DNA of 64,000 bases. Source: Nakamurella alba (GTDB lineage Bacteria > Actinomycetota > Actinomycetes > Mycobacteriales > Nakamurellaceae). Shown piece after piece: positions 9,323 to 18,529 of this stretch; position 1 is the stretch's first letter, and every line of letters begins with the position of its first letter. The position numbers and the translations under genes are program-made. The stretch is taken from positions 558,001-622,000 of the forward strand of contig NZ_WLYK01000005.1 of the NCBI RefSeq assembly GCF_009707545.1. The letters are read 5' to 3'. A model generated the notes under the pieces. The model saw only the letters and a program-made list of their open reading frames with translations, had not been told where the DNA came from and did no database searches.

Positions 9323-9647
9323 ATCGACCCCATCGACGTGACGGCAGAGAGGAACAGTGATCGCCGCCCGGGTGGGACGGGAGACGCAAGGATCTGAGCG
9401 GGCGGCTCCTCCGACTGCACGGAGCCCGACCGCGTGGTCAGACGGAGCCCGTCGCGAAAATGGTGGGCACAAGAATGGTCGCACTCCGTCCAACCCGCCC
9501 TGAACCGATGACTTGAGACTCGGAGTGCGGCAGTTCGCCAGGCCGGAGGAACGCCGGCGCGCGGACGCATCGGGGCATCGTCCGAGCTCGGCAGAGAAGA
9601 ATAGAATCCGGCCGGTCCCCACGATGGACGGCAACGACCACTGCACG
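9323..9647. other. Intergenic region, leader of ferredoxin-reductase pair
   Basis: About 325 bases without a convincing gene. The only structure seen is an inverted repeat, GCACTCCG at 9481-9488 and CGGAGTGC at 9521-9528, with a 32-base loop. This may be an operator or nothing. No good -35/-10 pair was recognised, and the regulon palindrome found elsewhere in this island is absent. Confidence 0.4.
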
Positions 9648-9947
9648 TCATGGAGCAACCAGTGAGTCGAAACCCTGCACCAAGGGCGGGTTGTCCGTCA
9701 GATCCAACGGCCCGGGAGTCCGCACCCCGGCCCCCAGCACCGCCAACACCTCGGCCGCCGGCCGGTCCAGGGAGTAGACGGCGAGGAAGCGCGGAGGCCC
9801 GTCGCCGACCAGCCGGTACCGCTGGACCCCGAGGATCCCGGACACCGAGGCCAGGATCTCCGGCAGGTGCACGTCGTCGTACCAGGCGTTGAAGTCGTCG
9901 ACGGAGGTGCCGGCGGCGGGGGAGGTCTGGACCAGCAGGACGGACAT
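9648..9947 (-). CDS. Small dimeric alpha+beta barrel (EthD/antibiotic monooxygenase-like) protein
   Basis: A 99-residue protein starting at ATG 9947, two bases after the stop of mmsA, so the two are surely cotranscribed. The motif DDFNAWYDDVHLPEILA (residues about 17-33) matches the F-x-x-W-Y-x-x-x-H-x-P helix of EthD-like and related dimeric ferredoxin-like-fold proteins. LAVYSLD and a final LVQGFDSLVAP fit the second strand pair. Relatives occur in oxidative catabolic clusters, but their chemistry is mostly unknown. Function here is unassigned. Confidence 0.75.
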   Translation of the reverse strand: MSVLLVQTSPAAGTSVDDFNAWYDDVHLPEILASVSGILGVQRYRLVGDGPPRFLAVYSLDRPAAEVLAVLGAGVRTPGPLDLTDNPPLVQGFDSLVAP

Positions 9948-9949
9948 GG

Positions 9950-11449
9950 TCAGGCGTGGGTCGGGAAGGCGAGTTCGAGCCCGCGGGACGGCGCAACTGA
10001 CGGATCCGGCCAGCGGCTGGTGACCACCTTGAGCCGGGTGAAGAACCGGACACCCTCGGCGCCGTGGGCGTGGGTGTCGCCGAACAGGGAGGACTTCCAG
10101 CCGCCGAACGAGTAGGCGGCGATCGGCACCGGGACCGGCACGTTGATGCCGATCATCCCGACCTGCACCTCCTCCTCGAACCGGCGAGCAGCCCCGCCGT
10201 CGGTGGTGAACAGTGCGACGCCGTTGCCATAAGGGCTGCTGTTCACCAGATCGACGGCCTGCTCGTAGGTCTCGACCCGCACCACCGACAGCACCGGCCC
10301 GAAGATCTCGTCGGTGTAGATGCTCATCTCCGGCGTCACCTGGTCGAACACGGTCGGCCCGAGGAAGAAGCCGTCACCCGGCACCGACACGTCCCGGCCG
10401 TCGACCACCAGCTTCGCACCGGCCTCGACCCCGGCCGTGATGTAGGAGGCGACCTTGTCGCGGTGCTCCCGGGTGATCAGCGGGCCCATGTCGCAGCCGG
10501 ACCGGCCGTCGCCGACCCTCAGCCCGGCCAGCCGGTCCTGCAGCTTGCCGATCACCGTGTCGACGATCGGCCCCACCGCGACCAGAACGCTGACCGCCAT
10601 GCATCTCTCGCCGGCGGAGCCGAAGGCGGCGTTCACCGCGGAGTCGGCGACCAGGTCGAGGTCGGCGTCCGGCAGCACCACCATGTGGTTCTTCGCACCG
10701 CCCAACGCTTGCACCCGCTTGCCGGCGGCAGAGGCCCGCTCGTACACGTAGCGGGCGATCGGGGTGGAGCCGACGAAGCTGATCGAGGCGACGTCCGGAG
10801 AGTCGAGAAGTGCATCCACGGCGACCTTGTCGCCCTGCAGCACATTGAAGACACCGTCCGGCAGCCCGGCCTCGCGCCACTGCTGCGCCATCCAGAGCGA
10901 GGCGCCCGGATCCTTCTCGCTCGGCTTGAGCACCACCGCATTGCCGGTGGCGATCGCGATCGGGAAGAACCACATCGGGACCATCGCCGGGAAGTTGAAC
11001 GGGCTGATGATGCCCACCACGCCCAGCGGCTGTCGCTTCGAGTGCACGTCGATACCCGTCGACGCCTGCTCGGAGAACTCGCCCTTCTGCAGATGACCGA
11101 TGCCGCAGGCGAACTCGACCACCTCCAGTCCGCGACTGACCTCGCCGAGCGCGTCGTCGAGGGTCTTGCCGTGTTCGGCAGTGATGATCGCGGCCAGCTC
11201 CTCCTTGCGCGCGTCCACCAGCTCGCGGAACCGGAAGAGCACCTTCGACCGGGTGGCCAGTGACGCCCGACGCCACCCGGCGGCCGCACGAACGGCGGCC
11301 GCGATCACCACCTCCGCGTCCGACCGGCCGGCGAGCAGGACACGGCCGCTCACCTCGCCGGTCGCCGGGTCGGTGACCGCGGCGGATCGCGCCGAGGTCC
11401 CGCTCCAGGCGGCGCCGTCGCACCAGTGACCGATGGTCCGCACGTCCAT
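9950..11449 (-). CDS. mmsA: Methylmalonate-semialdehyde dehydrogenase (CoA-acylating)
   Basis: A 499-residue aldehyde dehydrogenase. Residues 149-160 (SPFNFPAMVPMW) and the NHMVVLPDAD segment (about 254-263) are characteristic of the MmsA subfamily. The catalytic cysteine is Cys283 in GSAGERCMAVS, and FVGSTP precedes it as part of the NAD site. MmsA converts methylmalonate or malonate semialdehyde to propionyl- or acetyl-CoA with NAD and CoA, and serves valine, inositol and ring catabolism. It could form the exit step of the adjoining degradation pathway. It is divergent from the first double-TetR gene and followed by the EthD-like gene. Confidence 0.93.
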   Translation of the reverse strand: MDVRTIGHWCDGAAWSGTSARSAAVTDPATGEVSGRVLLAGRSDAEVVIAAAVRAAAGWRRASLATRSKVLFRFRELVDARKEELAAIITAEHGKTLDDALGEVSRGLEVVEFACGIGHLQKGEFSEQASTGIDVHSKRQPLGVVGIISPFNFPAMVPMWFFPIAIATGNAVVLKPSEKDPGASLWMAQQWREAGLPDGVFNVLQGDKVAVDALLDSPDVASISFVGSTPIARYVYERASAAGKRVQALGGAKNHMVVLPDADLDLVADSAVNAAFGSAGERCMAVSVLVAVGPIVDTVIGKLQDRLAGLRVGDGRSGCDMGPLITREHRDKVASYITAGVEAGAKLVVDGRDVSVPGDGFFLGPTVFDQVTPEMSIYTDEIFGPVLSVVRVETYEQAVDLVNSSPYGNGVALFTTDGGAARRFEEEVQVGMIGINVPVPVPIAAYSFGGWKSSLFGDTHAHGAEGVRFFTRLKVVTSRWPDPSVAPSRGLELAFPTHA

Positions 11450-11619
11450 GCCGGGGATGCTCGCAGCCGTGTCCGGACGGCGGCAATGTGCAAGGTGTCA
11501 GGATCCGGACCCCGCTCACTACAACCTGTCAGGCCGCTCACGAAGCAAACATCAGCTCACACCGCCGTATACGCTGGTCACGACACCGATCAGCAACTGA
11601 GCAGGCAGGAGAGCGTCGG

Positions 11620-12918
11620 GTGGTGAATGCGCGCTCACGCACGGCCGGGTCGGCACCTGCCCGCGCGGAGTCCGCGAGCACCCGTCGCGACGAGATCCTC
11701 GAGGCTGCTTCGGCTCTCTTCGCCGGCTCCGGCTTCTCGGCCACCTCGCTCAAGGATGTGGCCGATGCCTGCGGGATCCTGCCGGGCAGCCTGTACCACC
11801 ACTTCGAGTCCAAGGAAGCGATCGTCGTCGAGCTGCTCGACCGGTTCCACGACGACCAGGAGCGGATCGGGACCACTGCCCTCGGCCGCCTCGCGAAGGG
11901 CGAGGACCGTTCGACGCAGGACCAGCTGCGGCTCTTGGCGGTCGAGGCCGCGGCGAACTCGGTGCGGCACCGGGCGGCGATGACCCTGCTCTTCCACGAC
12001 CCGCCGCAGCGGTCCGGCGAGCGCCTGCAGCAGACGCTGCGGCGGCCGGACGGCGCCCTGGAGGACGCCTACCGCGCGGTGTTGGAGCAGGCCCGCGCGG
12101 ACGGGCTGCTCCGCCCGGAGATCGAACCGGAACTGCTCGCCGACCAGCTGCGCGAGGCCATGCTGCACACCAGCCTGACCGTGTTCTACGGCGACACCCC
12201 GCCCTCCGCTGTGGCCGACACGGTCATCCACGTCCTGCTGCACGGCATCGCCCGGGGCCCCGTCGCCGACGCCGACCTGGACGGGTCCGCGGCGATGGAG
12301 GTGGCCGTCGCAGCGGTCCGGTCCTGGGACGAGGCCGACGCCGAACCTGTTGCGGACGACCGGGTCTCGGCGCTGCTCCGGGTGGCGCGGACCGAGTTCG
12401 CGCGCCGCGGGTACGAGGGGACGACCGTCCGGCACATCGCCGCCGCGGCCGGGATCGGCACCGGCACGGTCTTCCGGCTGACCGGCTCGAAGGAGGCCAT
12501 GCTCGACTGGATCATGGCGGCCTTCCAGACGCGGATCACCGAGGGGTACGAGAAGGTGCTGGCCACCGACGCGCCGGCCGCCGCCAAGCTGGACGCGCTC
12601 GCCTGGTTCAACCTGCACGTGCGGAACCGGTTCGACGAGGAGTTCAGCATCCAGCGGTCCTGGCTGCGGCTGCGGCCGCCGCACCACACCGAGCACGGCA
12701 AATCGCTGCGGGAACGAGCCGACGCGGTGGGCCGGATGATCGGCGCCGCGGTGGCCTCCGGCGAGCTGCGCGGGCACGGCCCGGTGGAGGTGTTCGCGCG
12801 CTGCGTCTGGGACCTGCTGTGGCTCCCGCCGGACATGTACGACCGCTACGGACCGGACCGTAGTCAACGCCACTACCGCGGCACGGTGCTCCGCGGAGCC
12901 CTCGTCCACCCGGCCTGA
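11620..12918 (+). CDS. Fused double-TetR transcriptional regulator (first)
   Basis: I place the start at GTG 11620, six bases after AGGAGAG, giving 432 residues. Residues about 22-70 form a TetR DNA-binding domain (RDEILEAASALFAGSGFSATSLKDVADACGILPG then SLYHHFESKEAI). A TetR ligand-domain-like helical region follows. Residues about 247-295 form a second HTH (VARTEFARRGYEGTTVRHIAA, then TGTVFRLTGSKEAM) with its own helical C-terminus. Two complete TetR units are thus joined head to tail; TetR proteins usually have one and dimerise. A paralogue with the same build lies at 15422-16687. Both lie amid the four copies of the 17-bp palindrome and are the best candidates to bind it. Confidence 0.88.
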   Translation: MVNARSRTAGSAPARAESASTRRDEILEAASALFAGSGFSATSLKDVADACGILPGSLYHHFESKEAIVVELLDRFHDDQERIGTTALGRLAKGEDRSTQDQLRLLAVEAAANSVRHRAAMTLLFHDPPQRSGERLQQTLRRPDGALEDAYRAVLEQARADGLLRPEIEPELLADQLREAMLHTSLTVFYGDTPPSAVADTVIHVLLHGIARGPVADADLDGSAAMEVAVAAVRSWDEADAEPVADDRVSALLRVARTEFARRGYEGTTVRHIAAAAGIGTGTVFRLTGSKEAMLDWIMAAFQTRITEGYEKVLATDAPAAAKLDALAWFNLHVRNRFDEEFSIQRSWLRLRPPHHTEHGKSLRERADAVGRMIGAAVASGELRGHGPVEVFARCVWDLLWLPPDMYDRYGPDRSQRHYRGTVLRGALVHPA

Positions 12919-12958
12919 CCAGCGGTTCCACCGCAACGGACACGGCGGGACGAACTTC

Positions 12959-12987
12959 TTGCGTGCTCCGGATCACACTGCTACTGT
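12959..12987 (+). promoter_or_regulatory. Promoter for MFS gene 13270
   Basis: TTGCGT (12959-12964), a 17-bp spacer and TACTGT (12982-12987) make a plausible housekeeping-type promoter. The regulon palindrome begins at the very next base, over the expected transcription start. The leader to the GTG at 13270 is long, about 270 bases, with no convincing small ORF or riboswitch-like fold that I could recognise. Confidence 0.6.
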
Positions 12988-13004
12988 GAGCAAAGATTTG
13001 GTTC
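12988..13004. promoter_or_regulatory. Regulon palindrome, copy A
   Basis: GAGCAAAGATTTGGTTC, a 17-bp imperfect palindrome of the form GAnCnAA-n3-TTnGnTC, immediately downstream of a -10 box. A repressor bound here would block RNA polymerase. Copies B, C and D are at 16763, 20866 and 25288. Confidence 0.75.
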
Positions 13005-13269
13005 AGAAGGTGCCCGGCCACGCCGCTGACGGACACGGATCGGCCAGATCCAGCCAGATCCACCAGTACTCCGAGTGCCCCGATCCCTTCCCCGTCCGCC
13101 CGTGGTGGACCCCACCGAGCACGCCAGGGACCGGGCCGGCAACACAGGTGCCGTCGCGATCCGACGGCAGCACGACCCGTCCTGTCCCCGCGACAGCGCC
13201 GGGAATCCCGCAGGTCCCGCAACGCGGCGGGCCGGATCGTCCGCCGCCTCTTCGTCGAAGGACTTTCGA

Positions 13270-14838
13270 GTGGACTCACATCTCCCGGCGCCGAGCGTCG
13301 GCACATCCGAGAAGCAGGGCTGGACAGCGCGGATGGTCCTCACGACCATCTTCCTGGCCATGGTGCTCGAGGCGGTCGCCCTCGGCGCGGCCACCGTCGC
13401 GATCGCCCTGCCCAGCATCCTCAAGGTCTTCCCGACCACCCAGGGCGGCTGGCTGCTGTCCGCCTACTTCCTGGCCGGCGCGGTCGCCGCGCCACTGCTC
13501 GGCAAGTGCGCCGACCTGTACGGCAAGAAGAAGGTTCTCGTCATCACCATGGCGATCTCGGGAGCCGGCGCCGTCCTCTGCGCGATCGCGCCGACCTTCC
13601 TGGTGCTGCTGATCGGCCGCGCCCTGCAGGGCGTCGTGCTGGCCACGCTCGCCCTCACCTACTCGCTGCTGCGGGACATCTTCCCGCCCAAGCCCGCCGC
13701 CTTCGCGGCCAGCGCCACGGTCACCGGCATGGGCATCTTCGGCCTGGCCACCCCGCTTGCCGTCGGCTGGCTGCTGGCGAGTTTCGGCTTCCGGGGCCTG
13801 TTCTGGTTCGACGCGATCTGGACGATCGGCCTGTGCGTGCTGATCGCCTTCGTCTCGCCGGAGTCGGCGCTGCGCCGCAAGTCCCGGCCGGACGTGCTGG
13901 GCGCCGTGCTGCTGAGTATCGGGGTACTGGCCGTCCTGCTCTACGTCAGCCTCGGCCGCACCGTCGGATGGGCGTCGGGCACCGGACTCGCCCTGCTGCT
14001 CGGCGGGCTCGTCGTGCTCGCGGTGTTCTTCACCCACGCCCGGCGGGCGGCCGACCCGATCGTCAACCTGTCGCTGTTCACCCGGCGTCCGGTGGTGCTG
14101 GTGACCGTGTTCGGCGCGGTCGGCTATGCGCTCTCCGCGACCATCGGCCAGGTCATCCCGCTGCTGGCGATGACACCCCGGGAAGCCGGCGTCACCTACG
14201 GCCTCGGGCTGACCACGGTGGAGTACGCCGCGATCGAGACACCCAGGGCCCTGGCCTCTGTCGTCGTCGGCCTGCTGCTCGGCATGCTGGTCGCCCGCGG
14301 CCGCTCACCCCGGGTGTTCATGGTGCTGGGCATGGCCTGCTGGCCGCTCGCCGCGCTGTCGTTGACCTTCTTCAACACCACCGAGGTCGCGCTGATCGGC
14401 GGCGCCATCCTGGCCGGTCTCGGCGGCGGCATGGTCAACGCCTCGCTGCCGAACGTCGTCATGCAGGCGACACCGGCCGCGGACCAGGGCTCGGTGGCCG
14501 GTACGGTGCAGCTGTGCCAGACCGGGCTCGGCGCGGTCGCGCCGATCCTGATGTTCACCGTCATGGCGCCGTACGCGAATGTCACCGCGACCGGCGGCGT
14601 CATCTACGGCGAGACCGGCTTCCAGGTCTACCTTCTCGGGACCGTGGTGGTCGCCGCGATCCTGCTGGTGCTGGTCGCGACGGTGCTCCGGCCGAAGCCG
14701 ACCGACATCGTGCACAACAAGGTCGCCCCGGAGCCGGTCGGGGCGATGGCCTCCGCGGTGCCCGCCGAAGCGGTGCTGCCGGTGCAGGCCGCTCCGGTGA
14801 TCGACCGGCCGTTGGCCGGCGAGGCCTCCGGACGCTGA
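13270..14838 (+). CDS. MFS transporter, DHA2 (EmrB/QacA-like) family
   Basis: I place the start at GTG 13270, seven bases after AAGGA. The 65 in-frame codons upstream are Pro/Arg-rich and unlike a transporter. The product has 522 residues with about 14 hydrophobic segments, GKCADLYGKKKVLV (the loop 2-3 MFS motif A) and LLIGRALQGVVLA (motif B region). DHA2 proteins export drugs or move organic acids by proton coupling. In this setting, under the shared operator, substrate import or efflux of a toxic intermediate is likely. The gene at 14904 follows 65 bases later. Confidence 0.9.
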   Translation: MDSHLPAPSVGTSEKQGWTARMVLTTIFLAMVLEAVALGAATVAIALPSILKVFPTTQGGWLLSAYFLAGAVAAPLLGKCADLYGKKKVLVITMAISGAGAVLCAIAPTFLVLLIGRALQGVVLATLALTYSLLRDIFPPKPAAFAASATVTGMGIFGLATPLAVGWLLASFGFRGLFWFDAIWTIGLCVLIAFVSPESALRRKSRPDVLGAVLLSIGVLAVLLYVSLGRTVGWASGTGLALLLGGLVVLAVFFTHARRAADPIVNLSLFTRRPVVLVTVFGAVGYALSATIGQVIPLLAMTPREAGVTYGLGLTTVEYAAIETPRALASVVVGLLLGMLVARGRSPRVFMVLGMACWPLAALSLTFFNTTEVALIGGAILAGLGGGMVNASLPNVVMQATPAADQGSVAGTVQLCQTGLGAVAPILMFTVMAPYANVTATGGVIYGETGFQVYLLGTVVVAAILLVLVATVLRPKPTDIVHNKVAPEPVGAMASAVPAEAVLPVQAAPVIDRPLAGEASGR

Positions 14839-14903
14839 CGGTTCGCGCGGTGGCGGGACCCCTGACCGGGTCCCCCCACCGCTGTGTGGGAAAGGATGCG
14901 GCA

Positions 14904-15347
14904 GTGCCAACAGCGGTGGTACGGATCAGGGTGGGCGAGGTCGACCGGGAGCTGTGGTCGGCCGGCCTCGCGCAGCTGCGGGAGATCGGTCTCGACGTCC
15001 TCCCACCGCCCGACGACGGCCGGACTCCCGACGAGATCGCCTTTCTCGAAGAAGATCTCGGAACTGATCGGACCGCCGGTGACTACCAGGAGTGGTGCCG
15101 GGCGGTGTTCGACCGGCCGGTGGAGATCGGGATCGTGACCTATGTCAGCCGCGGGACCGATGACGATGCGCTTGCGGTGCTGGACAGATTCGGTGTGCAG
15201 GGCCAGGTCCTGCGGGAACACAACGGCGAGGACGAGATCGTCCTCGTCACGCTGCACCGGCACGACGGTCGGCGGGTGCCGGAGAGCCGGCTGCACACCG
15301 CCCTGGAAGCCGCGCTGAACGCCGAGGTCCGGATCCGCACGGCGTGA
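14904..15347 (+). CDS. Conserved-looking hypothetical protein, 147 residues
   Basis: Start GTG 14904 lies seven bases after AAAGGA. The sequence is acidic, soluble and without a signal peptide or cysteine-rich motif. It has two similar beta-rich halves (VVRIRVGEVDRELWSAGL and VTYVSRGTDDDALAVLDRF; later EDEIVLVTLHRHDG), which could be a small ferredoxin-like or stress-type fold. I do not recognise the family. It is probably cotranscribed with the MFS gene and convergent with the second double-TetR gene. Confidence 0.65.
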   Translation: MPTAVVRIRVGEVDRELWSAGLAQLREIGLDVLPPPDDGRTPDEIAFLEEDLGTDRTAGDYQEWCRAVFDRPVEIGIVTYVSRGTDDDALAVLDRFGVQGQVLREHNGEDEIVLVTLHRHDGRRVPESRLHTALEAALNAEVRIRTA

Positions 15348-15421
15348 GCGCGGGCACGACCGGCACATCGCCGACATGCCCGGCAGGCACAGCGATCCGG
15401 CGGAGCACCGGATTGATCACC

Positions 15422-16687
15422 TCAGACCAGGAACCCACGCAGCAGCGAGTTGCGCAGGAACTGGTGCGTTCGGGTCACCCCTGCCCGGGCGTAGTCCTGG
15501 TACGGGGTCCACAGGATGTAGCGGATCTGCGCGGCGTAGGACCCGGGGTCGCCGAGCGACCGCAGCTCGCCGGCCCGCACGCCTCCGGCGATCAGGTCTT
15601 CGAGAAGAACCAAACGACTGCGGGTCTCGGCGTGGTAGTCGGCGAGTGGCATGATCACCGGCTCGCGGTCGAAGGAGCCGAACTTCACGATGTCGGACTC
15701 CAGCCGGAAGCGGCGCTTGGCCTTGACGAAGATCAACGCCAACGCGTCCAGCTTGGCGGCGACCGAGTCGTCGGTGCCGAGCACGCTGCGCACCGCCCGG
15801 TCGAGCTGCCCGCCGTAGTCCAGCAGGATCTCGGCCAGCACCTCCTCCTTGGAGCTGATCCGCCGGTACAGCGTGCCCATCCGGACACCCGCGGCCTCGG
15901 CGATGTCCCGCACCGTCGTGGCCTGGTACCCACGCCGGGCGAACTCGCCGCGGGCGGCGATGACGATGTCGTCCCGTCCGGAGGTGCCACCGGACACCGG
16001 CGGCGACTGCCAACCGGCCGTCCCCTCCTGCGCCGCCCGCATCGCCACGGAGGCGTTCAGCGAGCGGTCATCGGGGGCTTCGATCGCCACCCCCTGCAGC
16101 AGCATCGAGCAGAGCCGGTCCGCCGCCTCGTCGGCGTCGTGCGGGGTGTCGAAGACGTTGAGGGCGGCGTTGAGCGTCAGCTGCTGCAGTGCGAACCGCA
16201 GCAGACCCACGTCCTGCCGCGGCGTGTCCGGCGTCGGCACCAGGTCGTCGACCGCTCGCTTCCACAGCTTCTGCAGTGCCGGCGCGTTGAGATGCACTGC
16301 GGAGCGGAACTTCTCGGTGGCGACGGTGGGGGCCGCGTAGGAGTACAGCCGGAGCGCGGCGCCACTGCGCAGGGACAGTGCGGTGATCTGCCGGGCCACC
16401 TCCCGCAGCTGGTCCTCCGGGGTGTCGGTGCCGAGCCGACCGCTGACCTCGCCGATCAGTCGGGTGAGGTCCTGGTCGAGTCCGGCGAGGATCCCGACTG
16501 CGATCTCTTCCTTGGACTCGAAGTGGTGGTAGAGGCTGCCGGGCAGCAGACCGACCGCGCTCGCGATGTCGCTCATGGTGGTGGCCGAGTAGCCGGACTG
16601 CTCGAACAGCTGCGCGGCGACCTGCCGGATCTCCTCGGTCCGGCTGTTCGCCGCGGGCGCGTCCACGCCCCCGTTCGCTGCCCTCAT
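15422..16687 (-). CDS. Fused double-TetR transcriptional regulator (second)
   Basis: I chose ATG 16687 (421 residues), because longer in-frame starts would run into the palindrome at 16763-16779. Residues about 17-62 carry the first HTH (AAQLFEQSGYSATTMSDIAS, then PGSLYHHFESKEEIAV). Residues about 234-280 carry the second (ARGEFARRGYQATTVRDIAEA, then GTLYRRISSKEEVLAE). Each is followed by a helical ligand-type domain. The two halves align with the two halves of the regulator at 11620-12918, so the fusion predates the duplication. The operator lies 75 bases upstream, between this gene and the divergent PucR gene, which suggests autoregulation. Confidence 0.88.
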   Translation of the reverse strand: MRAANGGVDAPAANSRTEEIRQVAAQLFEQSGYSATTMSDIASAVGLLPGSLYHHFESKEEIAVGILAGLDQDLTRLIGEVSGRLGTDTPEDQLREVARQITALSLRSGAALRLYSYAAPTVATEKFRSAVHLNAPALQKLWKRAVDDLVPTPDTPRQDVGLLRFALQQLTLNAALNVFDTPHDADEAADRLCSMLLQGVAIEAPDDRSLNASVAMRAAQEGTAGWQSPPVSGGTSGRDDIVIAARGEFARRGYQATTVRDIAEAAGVRMGTLYRRISSKEEVLAEILLDYGGQLDRAVRSVLGTDDSVAAKLDALALIFVKAKRRFRLESDIVKFGSFDREPVIMPLADYHAETRSRLVLLEDLIAGGVRAGELRSLGDPGSYAAQIRYILWTPYQDYARAGVTRTHQFLRNSLLRGFLV

Positions 16688-16762
16688 CGGAGCAGTATCC
16701 ACGCCCGTTCTGTCGATCGAAGTGATCGCGGAGCGGAGACCCCGGCCCGAAACCAGGAGTGA

Positions 16763-16779
16763 GAGCAATTATTTGGTTC
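16763..16779. promoter_or_regulatory. Regulon palindrome, copy B
   Basis: GAGCAATTATTTGGTTC, matching the consensus at both half sites. It lies almost exactly midway between the start of the second double-TetR gene (16687) and the PucR-type gene (16856), so one bound protein could control both divergent promoters. I could not assign a convincing -35/-10 pair in either direction. Confidence 0.72.
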
Positions 16780-16855
16780 GCAGCGCTTCCTTTCTGCCCG
16801 TTGACCGGGCAATACTGGAGATCGAGGACAACGGCGTCGAGTGGAAGGAGCAGTG

Positions 16856-18466
16856 ATGGCGACACCGGCACGCACTGCGACCCCGCCCGCGGCGCCCCGT
16901 CCACGGACCGTGCCGGGCCGGTTGACCGTCGCCGGCGTGCTGGCGCTGCCGGCCGCGGCCGCGGGTCGGCCGATGGTGCTCGCCGGGCGGGCGGGTCTCT
17001 CTGCGCCCGTCCGCTGGCTGCACGTCAGCGAGCTCACCGACGTCGAGGGCTTGTTCCACGGCGGGGAGCTGGTGCTGACCACCGGGCTGGCGCTGCCGGA
17101 CGATCCGGGGCAGTGCCGGGCGTACGTGGATGCGCTCGCGAAGCAGCGGGTGGTCGGGCTCGTGCTCGAACTCGGCCGCCGGCTCTCCCGGGCACCGGAC
17201 GCACTCGTCGCCGCGTGCGCGCGGGCGGTGCTGCCGCTGATCGTCATCCGGCGCGAGGTGCCGTTCGTCGATCTGGTGGAGGCGGCCCAGCGGGTGCTGC
17301 TGGACGAGCGCACGGCCGTCGAGCAGGCTGTCGCCGACGCCCGGGAACGGTTCACCGCACTCTGCCTGGCCGAGGCGTCCGTCGACGAGATCGTCTCCGC
17401 TGCTGCGGCTCTCACCGGCGGACAGGTGGTGTTCGCCGATCCGCGCCGCCGGGTGCTGGCGCTGGATGCGGACAACGGGCCGGTGGAGCTGCTGCTCGCC
17501 CGGTGGCGCCGGCGATCGGGTTCCGCCCCGGTGGACGATCGGACGACGGTCGACCCGCACACCGGCACCGTGGCGACCCCGGTGGTGGTGCGCGGCCGGA
17601 TACGCGGACAACTGCTGCTGTTCGCGGCGAGCCCGGGGCCGGCCGATGAGGAGATCCTGGAGCAGGCCGCCGCGGCGCTGACCCTCCGACTGCTCGCCGG
17701 CCGCGACGACGGTCCGGTGACCACCGCCCGGACCGCGGTGCTGGCGGACCTGCTGTCCGGTGATGTGCGTGCCACCTCGGTCGCCGTGGCCCGGGCCGCC
17801 GCCCTCGGGGTGGAACTGCGGGACCGCCGGTTCGTGCCGGTGCTGGTCGACGGGATCGGTGCCGACCCCACCGACCGCATCCACCAAGCGGCGCAGCGCT
17901 CCGGGCTCGACGTGCTGGTCGGGCCGCAGTCGGCGGCCCGGTGGGTGGTGCTGGTACTGCTCCGGCGGGACCAGGACGAGTCCGGGATCGATGTCCTGGC
18001 CGCAACTCTCCACGGGAGACGCAATGCCCGGGAGCTGGTGATCGCGGCGGGTACGGCCACCGCCGACCTCGGTGACCTGCCCGCCGCCCTCGCCGAGGCC
18101 ACCGACGTCGCGGACGCGGTCCGGCTCGGTCCACCGGGCCCGCCGCGGTGCCACCGGGTCGATGACCTCCGACTGCGCGGGGTGCTGACGCTGCTGCGTG
18201 ACGAGCCACGGCTGCGCGCCTTCGCCGCCCGCAGCCTCGGCCCGCTGCTGCAACGGGACGCCCGGGACGGCGGTGACCTGGTCGCCACCCTCGCCGGCTA
18301 CCTGGACGTCCGTGGCAACAAGGCGAGAGCGGCTCGCCTGCTGGGTATCTCGCGGCCGACGCTGTACGAGCGGCTGGCCCGGATCACCCGACTGCTCCGC
18401 GTCGACGTCGAGGATCCGGAGACCATGACCTCGTTGCACGCCGCGATCATGCTCGCCGGTCGCTGA
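16856..18466 (+). CDS. PucR-family transcriptional activator
   Basis: Start ATG 16856 follows GGAAGGAG by five bases; 536 residues. The N-terminal part (residues about 20-150: LTVAGVLALP, then GRAGLSAPVRWLHVSELTDVEGLFHGGELVLTTGLAL) is a PucR sensor domain. The C-terminus (about 475-536: LVATLAGYLDVRGNKARAARL, then GISRPTLYERLARI) is the PucR-type helix-turn-helix. Family members sense purines, amino acids or aromatic acids and activate nearby catabolic genes. It directly precedes the hydrolase/MFS pair. It probably adds substrate-dependent activation to TetR-type repression. Confidence 0.9.
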   Translation: MATPARTATPPAAPRPRTVPGRLTVAGVLALPAAAAGRPMVLAGRAGLSAPVRWLHVSELTDVEGLFHGGELVLTTGLALPDDPGQCRAYVDALAKQRVVGLVLELGRRLSRAPDALVAACARAVLPLIVIRREVPFVDLVEAAQRVLLDERTAVEQAVADARERFTALCLAEASVDEIVSAAAALTGGQVVFADPRRRVLALDADNGPVELLLARWRRRSGSAPVDDRTTVDPHTGTVATPVVVRGRIRGQLLLFAASPGPADEEILEQAAAALTLRLLAGRDDGPVTTARTAVLADLLSGDVRATSVAVARAAALGVELRDRRFVPVLVDGIGADPTDRIHQAAQRSGLDVLVGPQSAARWVVLVLLRRDQDESGIDVLAATLHGRRNARELVIAAGTATADLGDLPAALAEATDVADAVRLGPPGPPRCHRVDDLRLRGVLTLLRDEPRLRAFAARSLGPLLQRDARDGGDLVATLAGYLDVRGNKARAARLLGISRPTLYERLARITRLLRVDVEDPETMTSLHAAIMLAGR

Positions 18467-18529
18467 CCGGCTCCCTGACACGGCCGTCCCCGCCGGGACG
18501 GCGCCCCACCCTACGAGAGGCAGCACAGC

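Noticed and set aside
9481-9528. 8-bp inverted repeat GCACTCCG / CGGAGTGC
   Set aside because: Short arms and a 32-base loop in a GC-rich gap; it could be chance. Mentioned only in the gap description.
11560-11580. Weak match to the regulon palindrome (AGCAAACATCAGCTC) before the first double-TetR gene
   Set aside because: It is two bases short and misses the TTTGG core, so I did not count it as a fifth operator.
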